Positions 9,271-17,510 of a DNA stretch of 64,000 nucleotides are shown here, piece after piece. The translations under genes and the position numbers were made by a program. Below the pieces are notes generated by a model. That model had not been told where the DNA came from and ran no database searches. It saw only the letters and a program-made list of their open reading frames with translations. The stretch lies in NCBI RefSeq assembly GCF_023612255.1, contig NZ_CP063231.1, positions 1,842,001-1,906,000 on the forward strand. The letters are read 5' to 3'. The stretch's first letter is position 1. Each line of letters starts with the position of its first letter. The stretch comes from Luteibacter flocculans. Its GTDB lineage: Bacteria; Pseudomonadota; Gammaproteobacteria; Xanthomonadales; Rhodanobacteraceae.

Positions 9271-9591
9271 ATGAGGATGAAGCGAGCGATCGTGGTGGTT
9301 GCCCTCGCGGCCGGGGTTGCCGGGTGTCAGGGCATGGGGGCCAAGATCGCCCGGCTCGACGTCGGTACGGGGCGCGACGAGGTCATCGACCGCCTGGGCC
9401 GGCCCGATTCCGATCGCAGCATCGTCGGCTACGAGGTGCTCAACTGGTTCGATCGCCGCCCGGGCCGTTTCTCCTTCTCCCATAAGGACTACACCGTCGT
9501 GCTGAAGGACGGCAAAGTGGTCCAGTTCGGCCCGGGTCTGATCCGCCGGGACGGCAAGACCTCGCTGCAGATCGAGTCCGACGATCCCTAG
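9271..9591 (+). CDS. small BamE/SmpA-like lipoprotein
   Basis: About 104-106 residues. A signal peptide MKRAIVVVALAAGVAGC ends in the lipobox VAGC, so the mature protein is a lipoprotein. The rest, with GTGRDEVIDRLGRPD followed by a two-strand segment, looks like the BamE/SmpA fold. Two in-frame ATGs (9271 and 9277) are possible; GGGG at 9267-9270 is better spaced for 9277. It is too short and too different to call BamE itself. It is a monocistronic gene, followed by a REP palindrome and T-run that may end transcription. Confidence 0.75.
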   Translation: MRMKRAIVVVALAAGVAGCQGMGAKIARLDVGTGRDEVIDRLGRPDSDRSIVGYEVLNWFDRRPGRFSFSHKDYTVVLKDGKVVQFGPGLIRRDGKTSLQIESDDP

Positions 9592-9618
9592 GCTCCCACA
9601 CGCCCTTCGTTGGCTTCT

Positions 9619-9656
9619 CTCGCCGCCATGGCGGCTCCCATACGCGCTTTTTTTTT
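9619..9656 (+). terminator. REP palindrome plus T-run, probable terminator
   Basis: The 14-base palindrome GCCGCCATGGCGGC inside a REP copy (9619-9640) is followed after a short gap by nine T at 9648-9656. It lies 28 bases past the lipoprotein stop. The gap between stem and T-run is longer than in a textbook terminator, so a REP copy next to a chance T-run is the alternative. Confidence 0.5.
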
Positions 9657-9673
9657 AGCTTTTCGCCGCGCCG

Positions 9674-10402
9674 TCAGAGCCAGCCCCGCTGTCCGTACGT
9701 CCAGAGCGCCACGTACTCGCGCAGGCAGCGTGCTGTGAGGGTCAGTGCGCCGCGGGTCGGTACCCAGCGCGGCGCACCGAACAGGCTCACGTCCATCTCC
9801 GTGACGGGCACCGGCGATACCCGAAGACCTTCATGGCGAAAAGCCCCCGCGGCGCGGCGCATATGGATGGATGAGGTCACCAGCAGTACGTTCGTATCCC
9901 CGGTCTCGCGAAGCAGGGCCGCCGAATAGATCGCGTTTTCATGCGTGTTCGTGCTGGCGGCTTCCACGCGCAAGGCGCGTTCGGGAACGCCGGACGACGT
10001 ATACCCCTCCGCCAGCTGTCGCGCCTGATCGCTGCCTGACACGAGCAGGCGCGGCGCGAATCCGGCGCGCCACAGGGCCAGCCCCGTCCCCGCGCGCGTC
10101 GTCGACGCCGACCAGTCGATCACGGGAAGCTTGCCGCCGCCGAGCACCACGATCGCATCGGCGCCCGTTCGTATCGCGGACGCAGGCGTCGCCAGCGGGC
10201 GCCTTAGCGAAAGCGCGAAGGCAGGCGTAGACGCCAGCCACAGCCAGCCGACCGCCACGAAAGCCGATGCGAGCGCGGCGAGCGGCCTGCGTCTCAACAC
10301 GAACGCCATCGACACCCCGCCGAGCAGCAGGGCCTGCACGGCGGGATGCAAAAGGCGGGAGACGATGTCCACGAAGATGGCCACGCGCGGAGCATGGGCC
10401 AA
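9674..10402 (-). CDS. YdcF/ElyC/SanA family membrane protein (DUF218)
   Basis: A 242-residue protein with two N-terminal hydrophobic segments (about 12-60) and a DUF218 domain from about residue 80, marked by DAIVVLGGGK, LLVSGSD and ENAIYSAALL. Members such as ElyC and SanA act at the envelope in peptidoglycan or undecaprenyl-P metabolism, but biochemical roles are poorly defined. The first codon is TTG at 10402; a GTG at 10384 is an alternative start. It is divergent from the exopolysaccharide operon with about 100 bases between, so the two may share a regulatory region. Confidence 0.82.
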   Translation of the reverse strand: MAHAPRVAIFVDIVSRLLHPAVQALLLGGVSMAFVLRRRPLAALASAFVAVGWLWLASTPAFALSLRRPLATPASAIRTGADAIVVLGGGKLPVIDWSASTTRAGTGLALWRAGFAPRLLVSGSDQARQLAEGYTSSGVPERALRVEAASTNTHENAIYSAALLRETGDTNVLLVTSSIHMRRAAGAFRHEGLRVSPVPVTEMDVSLFGAPRWVPTRGALTLTARCLREYVALWTYGQRGWL

Positions 10403-10422
10403 AGCGCGTGTTCGTACCGTCG

Positions 10423-10452
10423 GTCGAATGGCATAGGCGGGCTGTCGAATGG
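10423..10452. promoter_or_regulatory. paired 9-base direct repeats, 21 bp apart
   Basis: GTCGAATGG occurs at 10423-10431 and again at 10444-10452, exactly two helical turns apart, in the intergenic region between the YdcF-like gene and the exopolysaccharide operon. This spacing suits a dimeric activator or repressor. No known regulator's consensus is recognised. Confidence 0.35.
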
Positions 10453-10504
10453 ACGCCGCGGTGCATAGAAATGACGATACCGCTCGACGAAGTCACAGGG
10501 GTGG

Positions 10505-11137
10505 ATGGTCATTATGAACCGTTGGAATCGTATCGCCACGTTGGCCGCCGCCGTGCTCCTGGGCGCTTGCGCCACGGGTGGAAGCACGCTGCCCCCGCCC
10601 AAGCCGGATGCTGGCAGTCAGGCCGTGGACGCCTACCTCATCGGCGTCGACGACCAGTTGCAGGTCACCGTCTGGCACAACCCGGACCTGAGCGTCAGCG
10701 TGCCCGTGCGGCCCGACGGCAAGGTCACCGTGCCGCTGGTCGGTGATGTGCCCGCGGGTGGTCGCACCACCGAGCAGGTAGCGGCGGAGATCCAGCAAAA
10801 GCTGGCGCAGTACATCCGCGACCCGCAGGTCGCCGTGATCCTCACTGCGTTGCGCAGTCACGAATACCTGTCGCGAGTTCGAGTGACCGGTGCCGTGCGC
10901 AGTCCCATTTCCATTCCCTACCGACAGGGCATGACGGTGCTCGACGCGGTGCTCGCCGCAGGCGGCACCACCGAATTCGCAGCGGCCGATCGCACCGAGT
11001 TGTACCGCCGCAATGGCGGCGGCTCGACGCAGTCCTATGCGGTGCGTCTGGAAAAGATCCTTCAGCAGGGCGACCTCGCGAACAACTACCCGGTGCAGCC
11101 GGGCGACGTGATCACGGTGCCGCAACGCGCTTTCTGA
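10505..11137 (+). CDS. polysaccharide export lipoprotein (Wza/GumB-like)
   Basis: A 210-residue outer-membrane polysaccharide export protein. The signal peptide ends in the lipobox LLGAC. A Poly_export domain follows (GVDDQLQVTVWHNPDLS, then VRPDGKVTVPLVGDV) and then one SLBB domain (VTGAVRSPISIPYRQGMTVLDAVLAAGG). It is short, with a single SLBB domain, as in the export proteins of XrtA/PEP-CTERM loci, rather than the long E. coli Wza. ATGs at 10505 and 10514 are both possible starts. First gene of the exopolysaccharide operon. Confidence 0.9.
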   Translation: MVIMNRWNRIATLAAAVLLGACATGGSTLPPPKPDAGSQAVDAYLIGVDDQLQVTVWHNPDLSVSVPVRPDGKVTVPLVGDVPAGGRTTEQVAAEIQQKLAQYIRDPQVAVILTALRSHEYLSRVRVTGAVRSPISIPYRQGMTVLDAVLAAGGTTEFAAADRTELYRRNGGGSTQSYAVRLEKILQQGDLANNYPVQPGDVITVPQRAF

Positions 11138-11173
11138 CCGATCCCGCGTATCGCGGGGGCAAGGGGTATTTCG

Positions 11174-12706
11174 ATGAGCGGGGAACTCGTTCCTTTCGCG
11201 GGCATGCTGCCCGCACTGATCGGCGAGGCGCGCAGGCGCCGCGTCGTGATGGGTGTGATGTTTGCGGGAATTGCCCTGGTGGCGCTCGCGGTGGGCAGCG
11301 TGTGGCCGAAGAAGTACGAGGCATCGACGACGATCCTCGCCCAGGAAGCCAGCATCATCACGCCGTTGATGGAAGGTGCCGCGGCAGCCACAGGCAACAA
11401 GAACCGCGCCGGCATCGCGCGTGACGTGATCTTCAGCCGCAAAGTGCTCGACGAGATCCTGCAGACCGGCGGGTGGCTGGCCGGCAACCCGTCGCCGGTA
11501 GAACGGGACAAGATCGTCGACGGCATCAAGTCGCGGACGCGCATCGTCAACAACCGCGACAACCTCATCACCATCAGCTATTTCGATTCCGATCCCAAGC
11601 GTGCCTTCGAGGTTACCCGCGCGTTCGGCCAACTCTTCATCAGCGAGAGCCTGGCCTCGAAGCAGCGCGAAAGCCGCGAAGCCTATGAATTCATCAACAG
11701 CCAGGTCGAGGCGTACCGCACCAAGCTCACCGACGCGGAAGACAAGCTGAAAGCCTATCGTGACGCCAACCCCGACGCGCGGCCCGGCAGCGAGATCGAC
11801 ACCAATGCGCGGATCAGCCAGTTGCGCACGCAGATCGAAAGCAACCGCATGGACTACATGCAGAAGCAGTCGCAGGCGGCAGCGCTGTCGTCGCAGTTGA
11901 GTGGCGAATCCGAGGTCAATGCGGTGCAGACCGTAGGCGGGATCTACCAGACCCAGCAGGCCGACCTGCAGGCCCAGCTCGATACCTTGCGCCTCAACTA
12001 CACCGAGGATTATCCGGACGTGGTGCGGCTGCGTCACCAGATCGAAGATCTGCGCAAGCAGGCCAGCTCGGCGGCTGCGCAGCGCCCGGTCGGCGGTGCC
12101 TTGCCGCTCGACCATGCGGTGACGATGAATCCGGTCTACCAGCAGATGCGCCTGCAACTGGCCGCCGTGCGCAGCGATGCCGCGGCGAGTGCCGCCCGCG
12201 TCGGTGCCAGTGAGGCCATGCTGCAAGCCGAACTGGAACGCAGCAAGCGCATTGCGAATTCCGAGAACGTGACGGCGGAGCTGACCCGCGATTACACGGT
12301 CAATCGCGACGTTTATCAGGACCTGCTGAAGCGCCGCGAGAATGCGCGCGTGTCGATGAACCTCGATGCGGAGCAGCGTGGTCTGACCTTCCTCGTGCAG
12401 AACCCTGCGGTCATGCCGCTGGTGCCGTCGGGCCTGCGTTTCATGCACTTCGGGCTGGCCGGTCTTGCCCTCTCGCTCGCGATTCCGTTCGGCCTGCTGT
12501 TCGCCCTGGCGCGCTTCGATCCGCGCGTGCGCTCGGTGACCCAACTGGAACGCGCCACCGGCTTCCCCGTGCTCGCCACCGTGCCGTTCTATCCCACGCC
12601 GCGCGACCGTCGCCGCGAACAACTGCACAACACGATGCTCGTGCTGATCGTGGCCGGCGTCGGCGCGGTGTACCTGCTGGTCTTCTGGCTGCGAATGAAG
12701 GGCTGA
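11174..12706 (+). CDS. Wzz-type chain-length determinant (XrtA-locus type)
   Basis: A 510-residue polysaccharide co-polymerase. It has a membrane helix at about 24-44, a long periplasmic region rich in coiled coil (about 170-290 and 320-380), a second membrane segment near 428-450 and an extra helix at the very C-terminus (about 485-505). The segment ELTRDYTVNRDVYQDLLKRR before the last helices is the signature I associate with the PEP-CTERM/XrtA chain-length family. It sets polymer length together with a BY-kinase. It has no fused kinase domain; the next gene, two bases downstream, encodes the kinase-like partner. Confidence 0.9.
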   Translation: MSGELVPFAGMLPALIGEARRRRVVMGVMFAGIALVALAVGSVWPKKYEASTTILAQEASIITPLMEGAAAATGNKNRAGIARDVIFSRKVLDEILQTGGWLAGNPSPVERDKIVDGIKSRTRIVNNRDNLITISYFDSDPKRAFEVTRAFGQLFISESLASKQRESREAYEFINSQVEAYRTKLTDAEDKLKAYRDANPDARPGSEIDTNARISQLRTQIESNRMDYMQKQSQAAALSSQLSGESEVNAVQTVGGIYQTQQADLQAQLDTLRLNYTEDYPDVVRLRHQIEDLRKQASSAAAQRPVGGALPLDHAVTMNPVYQQMRLQLAAVRSDAAASAARVGASEAMLQAELERSKRIANSENVTAELTRDYTVNRDVYQDLLKRRENARVSMNLDAEQRGLTFLVQNPAVMPLVPSGLRFMHFGLAGLALSLAIPFGLLFALARFDPRVRSVTQLERATGFPVLATVPFYPTPRDRRREQLHNTMLVLIVAGVGAVYLLVFWLRMKG

Positions 12707-12708
12707 CG

Positions 12709-13473
12709 ATGAACAAGATGGCTGCCGACAACATCGAAATCGGCGACGTGGTCGCCCCGCATCACGCCGACCCGCACACCGCGAACCATTCGATTGCGCG
12801 GATGCGCGAGGAGGGCGGCGCGCTGGCGCCGATCGACTGCGAGCGAAAGCGGCTCATTCACCGCGAGGAATCGGTACGCCAGCAATCCGACGCGTTTCGC
12901 GGCATCCGTACCCGCTTGCTGGAAATGGCGGGGGAAAACAACTTCGTGACGCTGGTGGTGGCGGTCAGCCCGCGGTCCGGCGGTAGCTTCGTCGCGCGCA
13001 ATCTCGCCACCGCGTTCGCCTTCGACGAATCGAAGACGAGCCTGCTGGTGGATTGCAACCTGCGCTATCCGAACCAGCACAAGGCGTTCGGTGTCGAACC
13101 GCGCACCGGCGGCTTGATCGACTTTCTCGAGCATCCGTCGCGCGGCATCGCCTCGATCATGTACCACACGGGTGTGCCGCGCCTGCGGCTGATTCCGGCC
13201 GGCAAGTCGCGCGAGAACAGCGGCGAGTACTTCTCCTCGTTCCGCATGCGCGCCGTACTCGATTCGCTGCGCTGCCGTTATTCGGACCGCTATCTGTTTC
13301 TCGACGGGCCGCCGGTCAAGGGCTCGCCGGATGCCCGCATTCTTTCGGACCTAGCCGACTTCGTGGTCCTGGTTGCGGGCTACGGCCGGGATACGCCCGC
13401 CACGATCAACCAGGCCGTTGCCAATTTCGACCCCGCGAAGCTCGCCGGGGTGGTGTTCAACCAGTCGCCGTGA
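12709..13473 (+). CDS. BY-kinase/ParA-like protein with degenerate P-loop
   Basis: A 254-residue cytosolic homologue of bacterial tyrosine kinases of exopolysaccharide loci. The order of motifs is kept: SDAFRGIRTRLLEM at 60-73, P-loop position 88-94, Walker A' LLVDCNLRYP at 112-121 and Walker B-like YLFLDGPP at 195-202. The P-loop reads SPRSGGSF instead of xxGEGKST, so the nucleotide-binding Lys is missing. The C-terminus ends VVFNQSP with no Tyr-rich tail. It may therefore act as a non-catalytic partner of the chain-length protein encoded two bases upstream. Function as an active kinase is unlikely. Confidence 0.85.
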   Translation: MNKMAADNIEIGDVVAPHHADPHTANHSIARMREEGGALAPIDCERKRLIHREESVRQQSDAFRGIRTRLLEMAGENNFVTLVVAVSPRSGGSFVARNLATAFAFDESKTSLLVDCNLRYPNQHKAFGVEPRTGGLIDFLEHPSRGIASIMYHTGVPRLRLIPAGKSRENSGEYFSSFRMRAVLDSLRCRYSDRYLFLDGPPVKGSPDARILSDLADFVVLVAGYGRDTPATINQAVANFDPAKLAGVVFNQSP

Positions 13474-13532
13474 GCGCGGCACTTCGCCTCGCGGCAGGCA
13501 GGTCGCGATGGGGGAGGGACAGGGGAAGTATC

Positions 13533-14894
13533 ATGCCCGCATCGTCCAGGCTCACCCGCGCCATCGTGCTCGGGCTCGCATCGGCACCCGCCGCGGCGTT
13601 CGGAGGGACACTCGATTACACGCTCTACGCCGGCCTCGAGCACAGCAACAATATCGCGCTGTCGTCGGATCAGCCCCTCAGCGAGAACGTGCTGACGCCG
13701 GGTGCGACCTTTCAGTACCTGCAGACCGGCTCGACGTTCCAGGCCAACGTGCTGGGCACCTTCGAATACCGCAAGTATCTCAACAATCACTTCTCGTCCC
13801 AGGCGCAGACCGAACTGGCCGGGCAGGGTAACTGGACCATCGCTCCCGACCGGCTCGATCTGTCGATCGAGGACTATGCCGGCGTGCAGCCGGTGGACCA
13901 GCTTGCCAGCAACTCGCCCGGCAACCAGCAGCAGACCAACGTGCTGGTGGTGGGGCCGACGCTGCGCATGCGCTTCGGTGAGGCGGCCCGCGGTCAGGTC
14001 GAACTGCGCTACATCAACAGCTATGCGTCGAAGACCGACGACTTCGACTCGTCGCGAGGGCTGGCGGCGTTCCGGGTCTACCGTGACCTGTCGCCGTTGG
14101 AACAGGTCTCGGCCAACGTCGAGTTCCAGCGCATCGATTTCAGCAATCAGCCGAGCGATGCCAACTACGATCGCAAGGAAGCCTTCGTGCGCTACACCAG
14201 CACGCTGGCGCGATTCGACGCGGACGTGCTGGTCGGCGGTACGCGGCTGTCGTTCGACAGCGGCCGCGATCTCTCGGCCCCGTTGGCGCGCTTGCGCATT
14301 GGCTGGCAGCCCACACCACGCAATGCCTTCACGCTCAGCGGCGTGTATCAATACGCCGATGCGGCGCAGGATGTCATTACGGCACCGGGTGTCTACGGTG
14401 TCGGTACCACGTCGGACGGTGTGCAGCCGATCGATCCGTTCGCCGGTACCGGGGGCCTCGGGCGTGGCAACGGCACAGGCATCGGCGTCGGCAGCGCGGT
14501 CATCGGATCGCAGGTCTACAAAGAGCGTCGCCTCGACGCCACCTGGAACTGGCGCTCGGAGCGCCTGACGCTGACCGTCGCCCCGGGCTTCAGCAAGCTT
14601 CGCTACATCGGCGACCGTACGTTCGACCAGACCGATCACGGCCTCAGCGTGGGCCTCGGTTATCGCTTGCAGCCGACGCTCACCCTGACCGGCTTCGCCA
14701 CACTGGACCGGCTGACGTACGACCGCATCGACCGCAAGGACACGACCGTGCGACTCGGCCTCGATCTCGGCCAGCAATGGAACCGGCACTGGAGCTGGCA
14801 CGCCACGGTGGCCCGCGAGCGGCGCAACAGCGACGCGGTGGGACAGGATTATCGCGAGACGCGGTTCTTCATCGGCGTGGTCTACCGGAGATGA
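13533..14894 (+). CDS. outer-membrane beta-barrel protein of the exopolysaccharide locus (TIGR03016-like)
   Basis: 453 residues. A signal peptide of about 22 residues ends ...APAAAFG. The mature chain starts LDYTLYAGLEHSNNIALSS and is made of alternating amphipathic strands rich in Tyr, Arg, Asn and Asp. It ends in YRETRFFIGVVYRR, typical of a barrel's last strand. The start at 13533 follows AGGGGA; an upstream open frame has no signal peptide. It resembles the outer-membrane proteins of XrtA/PEP-CTERM loci and probably helps polymer secretion or surface attachment. Its stop overlaps the next gene's ATG. Confidence 0.8.
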   Translation: MPASSRLTRAIVLGLASAPAAAFGGTLDYTLYAGLEHSNNIALSSDQPLSENVLTPGATFQYLQTGSTFQANVLGTFEYRKYLNNHFSSQAQTELAGQGNWTIAPDRLDLSIEDYAGVQPVDQLASNSPGNQQQTNVLVVGPTLRMRFGEAARGQVELRYINSYASKTDDFDSSRGLAAFRVYRDLSPLEQVSANVEFQRIDFSNQPSDANYDRKEAFVRYTSTLARFDADVLVGGTRLSFDSGRDLSAPLARLRIGWQPTPRNAFTLSGVYQYADAAQDVITAPGVYGVGTTSDGVQPIDPFAGTGGLGRGNGTGIGVGSAVIGSQVYKERRLDATWNWRSERLTLTVAPGFSKLRYIGDRTFDQTDHGLSVGLGYRLQPTLTLTGFATLDRLTYDRIDRKDTTVRLGLDLGQQWNRHWSWHATVARERRNSDAVGQDYRETRFFIGVVYRR

Positions 14895-15673
14895 GCATGC
14901 ATCCTGACGCGGAATTGCCGTTCTTCTTCGGTGCCGACGGTGGTCTGTTCGGCATGTATCACGCGCCGACGCTGCCCGCACGACGTGCCGTGCTGATGTG
15001 CCCGCCACTGGGCCAGGACCTGATCCGTTGCCATCGCGTCTACCGGCAGTTGGCGCAGGCGTTGATGGCACAGGGGCTCGCGGTGCTGCGCTTCGACTAT
15101 CACGGTACAGGCGACTCCGCGGGCGACAGCGTACACGTCGATTGGGACCGTTGTGTCGCCGACACGGTCATCGCGGCCGATGAGCTGCGTCGACGCGCCG
15201 GTGTGGAACGCGTGGTGGCCTTCGGCGCCCGACTGGGCGGCAGCATCGCTCTTTGTGCCGCATCGCGCGCGCGCTTTGCCGAAGTGATCGCATGGGATCC
15301 CGTGCTGGACGGCGACGCATATGTTGCGGCGCTCGATGCCATGCAGGCGGCGTTGCGCGAGGACGCCGATCGCTTCACCCGGCCGCGCAGCCATGCCGAC
15401 GTGGCCGAGCAGTGGCTCGGCTTCGATGTCGGTGCCGCGCTTCGCGAGCAGTTGTCTACGTTGCGCGTGGCCTCGGCAGACGTCCCGACGATGGTGCTCG
15501 ATTCCTTGCCTGTCTCGGCAGAACCGCGCTGGGAAGCGCTGGTGTCCTCGCGCGGTCGCGTGGCCGCGCTGTCGCCGCCCACGCCGTGGGACGACCTGCG
15601 TCGACTGGAGACCGCCATTCTCTCCCAACCCCTGATCCAGGCCGTCAGCGGCCGCTTGAAGGAGACGGCGTAA
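14891..15673 (+). CDS. alpha/beta-hydrolase-fold protein, exosortase-A hydrolase 2-like, nucleophile missing
   Basis: A 260-residue protein with the alpha/beta-hydrolase outline: VLMCPPLGQD (oxyanion strand), VLRFDYHGTGDSAGD and a nucleophile-elbow equivalent FGARLGGS. Residue 114, where Ser or Cys is expected, is Arg. This Gly-x-Arg-x-Gly form is what I recall for the 'hydrolase 2, exosortase A system-associated' family, so loss of the nucleophile may be family-wide. A classical hydrolase reaction is therefore doubtful. ATG at 14891 overlaps the barrel stop; 14897 is an alternative with GGAG at better spacing. Confidence 0.75.
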   Translation: MSMHPDAELPFFFGADGGLFGMYHAPTLPARRAVLMCPPLGQDLIRCHRVYRQLAQALMAQGLAVLRFDYHGTGDSAGDSVHVDWDRCVADTVIAADELRRRAGVERVVAFGARLGGSIALCAASRARFAEVIAWDPVLDGDAYVAALDAMQAALREDADRFTRPRSHADVAEQWLGFDVGAALREQLSTLRVASADVPTMVLDSLPVSAEPRWEALVSSRGRVAALSPPTPWDDLRRLETAILSQPLIQAVSGRLKETA

Positions 15674-16509
15674 TGCGCGAGGAAGCCCATCGCTTCGGTC
15701 GAGGCCGTCACCTGGTTGGTGTCGCTGGTTTGCCCGATACCGAACCGGGCGAGACGGGCGTCATCGTGCTCAATGCGGGGCTGGTCCATCGCATCGGACC
15801 GTTCCGGCTGCATGTGGAACTGACCCGTCGACTCAACGCTTCCGGCTATCCGACGCTTCGCTTCGATCTCTCGACGCTCGGCGACAGCAGCGCGACGGGC
15901 GGTGGACAGACCCGCACGCAGCAGGTGTGTGCGGACGTGGATGACGCGATGAAGCTGCTCGCCGAGCGCGCCGGCTGCACTCGCTTCGTGTTGTTCGGCC
16001 TGTGCTCCGGCGCGCAGAACGCGCACATCGTCGCCGCGACCGACCCGCGCATCTCAGGGGCGGTGTTTCTCGACGGATATGCGTATCGCACGCTCGGTCA
16101 TCGCTTGCGCCATTACCTGCCGCGTCTTACCGACCCGGAACGTTGGGCGCGCATGCTGCGACCCGGCGCGGCCAACGGTGAGCGCGAGGCCAAACCGGCC
16201 AGCGAACCCGTCTTTGCGGTGGCGCCGGCGCCACGCGAGGAAGTCATCGCGGATTTTGCCGGCATGGTCTCGCGGGGCATGAAGCTCTATCTGGTCTATT
16301 CCGGCGGCATCAGCGCCTACTTCAATCACGCCCGGCAATTCCGCGAATGCTTTGGACGGGTGATGAAGCATCCCGCCGTGACGACGCGCTACATCGCTGA
16401 GGCCGATCACACCTACATCCTCACCGGCGACCGGGCACGTCTCCTCGATGGCGTCGGCGGCTGGCTCACGCGCCATTTCCCACCGGCACTCGCCCGGAGT
16501 CATGCATGA
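15673..16509 (+). CDS. alpha/beta-hydrolase, exosortase-A hydrolase 1-like, Cys elbow
   Basis: A 278-residue hydrolase-fold protein. The nucleophile elbow reads GLCSG at 109-113, putting Cys111 at the catalytic position as in dienelactone hydrolases. FDLSTLGDSSA precedes it, and the ADH triplet near residue 253 can supply the His. It resembles 'hydrolase 1, exosortase A system-associated'. Its ATG overlaps the previous stop by one base (TAATG), so the two hydrolases are translated together. The substrate is unknown; acyl or carbohydrate-ester groups of the polymer are guesses. Confidence 0.75.
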   Translation: MREEAHRFGRGRHLVGVAGLPDTEPGETGVIVLNAGLVHRIGPFRLHVELTRRLNASGYPTLRFDLSTLGDSSATGGGQTRTQQVCADVDDAMKLLAERAGCTRFVLFGLCSGAQNAHIVAATDPRISGAVFLDGYAYRTLGHRLRHYLPRLTDPERWARMLRPGAANGEREAKPASEPVFAVAPAPREEVIADFAGMVSRGMKLYLVYSGGISAYFNHARQFRECFGRVMKHPAVTTRYIAEADHTYILTGDRARLLDGVGGWLTRHFPPALARSHA

Positions 16510-17510
16510 ACTCGGTCCTCGTCACAGGCGGCGCCGGTTACATCGGCAGCCATACGGTGCAGCAACTGGTCGAGCGCGGTGATCGCGTCGTGGTGCTCGA
16601 CAACCTCTCCACCGGGTTCCGCGAGGCCGTCCACGGCGCGGTCCTGATCGAAGGGGACGTGGGCGACATGGATCTCGTGTCCCGCGTGCTGGAAGCGCAC
16701 CGCGTGGACGCCGTGTTGCACTTTGCGGCACACACCGTGGTGCCGGAGTCGGTCAGCGATCCGCTGAAGTACTACGGCAACAACACCTGCAATACGCGTA
16801 ACCTCCTGGCGTGCTGTGCACGCGCGGGCGTGGACAAGTTCATCTTTTCGTCCACGGCTGCCGTCTACGGAACGACCGAGGCCGGTGTCGCCGACGAGAA
16901 CACCGTGACACGGCCCATCAATCCTTACGGCACATCGAAGCTCATGTCCGAGACGATGCTGCGCGATTGGTGCGCCACGGGCGCGATGCGTCATGTGATC
17001 CTCCGCTACTTCAACGTGGCCGGTTGCGACCCGTCGGGCCGGATCGGTCATTCCACGCCGCAGGCGACGCTGCTGGTCAAGGTGGCTTGCGAGCACGCCG
17101 TGGGCAAGCGGCCCTGCATCTCCATCTACGGCACGGACTACGACACGCCGGATGGCACGGGGGTGCGCGATTTCATCCACGTGGAAGATCTCGCCGCGGC
17201 ACACCTGCGCGCGCTGGATTATCTGCGCGGCGGTGGCGATTCGCTCACGCTGAATTGTGGCTACGGGCATGGCTACAGCGTCCGCGAAGTGCTGGACGCG
17301 GTGGCGCGCGTAGCCGGCCATCGCCTCAATGTGGTGGAGCTACCGCGCCGTCCTGGTGATATTCCCAGCCTCATCGCGCGCAGCGATCGCCTGCGCGAGG
17401 TGCTCGGATGGACACCGCGCTACGACGATCTCGACGTGATCGTGGGAACCGCGCTCGCGTGGGAACACCACCTGGCTGGCAGCGACGTCCGCGCTGCGTC
17501 GGTGGCATGA
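16506..17510 (+). CDS. galE: UDP-glucose 4-epimerase
   Basis: A 334-residue short-chain dehydrogenase-fold epimerase with the NAD motif GGAGYIG at 8-14, Ser/Thr at 115-117, and the catalytic pair Y141 and K145 (YGTSK). PINPYGTSK, LRYFNVAGCDP and IYGTDYDTPDGTGVRDFIHVEDLA are the GalE signatures. It interconverts UDP-Glc and UDP-Gal (or the GlcNAc pair), so it supplies a sugar nucleotide to this locus. It overlaps both neighbours by ATGA. Confidence 0.93.
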   Translation: MNSVLVTGGAGYIGSHTVQQLVERGDRVVVLDNLSTGFREAVHGAVLIEGDVGDMDLVSRVLEAHRVDAVLHFAAHTVVPESVSDPLKYYGNNTCNTRNLLACCARAGVDKFIFSSTAAVYGTTEAGVADENTVTRPINPYGTSKLMSETMLRDWCATGAMRHVILRYFNVAGCDPSGRIGHSTPQATLLVKVACEHAVGKRPCISIYGTDYDTPDGTGVRDFIHVEDLAAAHLRALDYLRGGGDSLTLNCGYGHGYSVREVLDAVARVAGHRLNVVELPRRPGDIPSLIARSDRLREVLGWTPRYDDLDVIVGTALAWEHHLAGSDVRAASVA

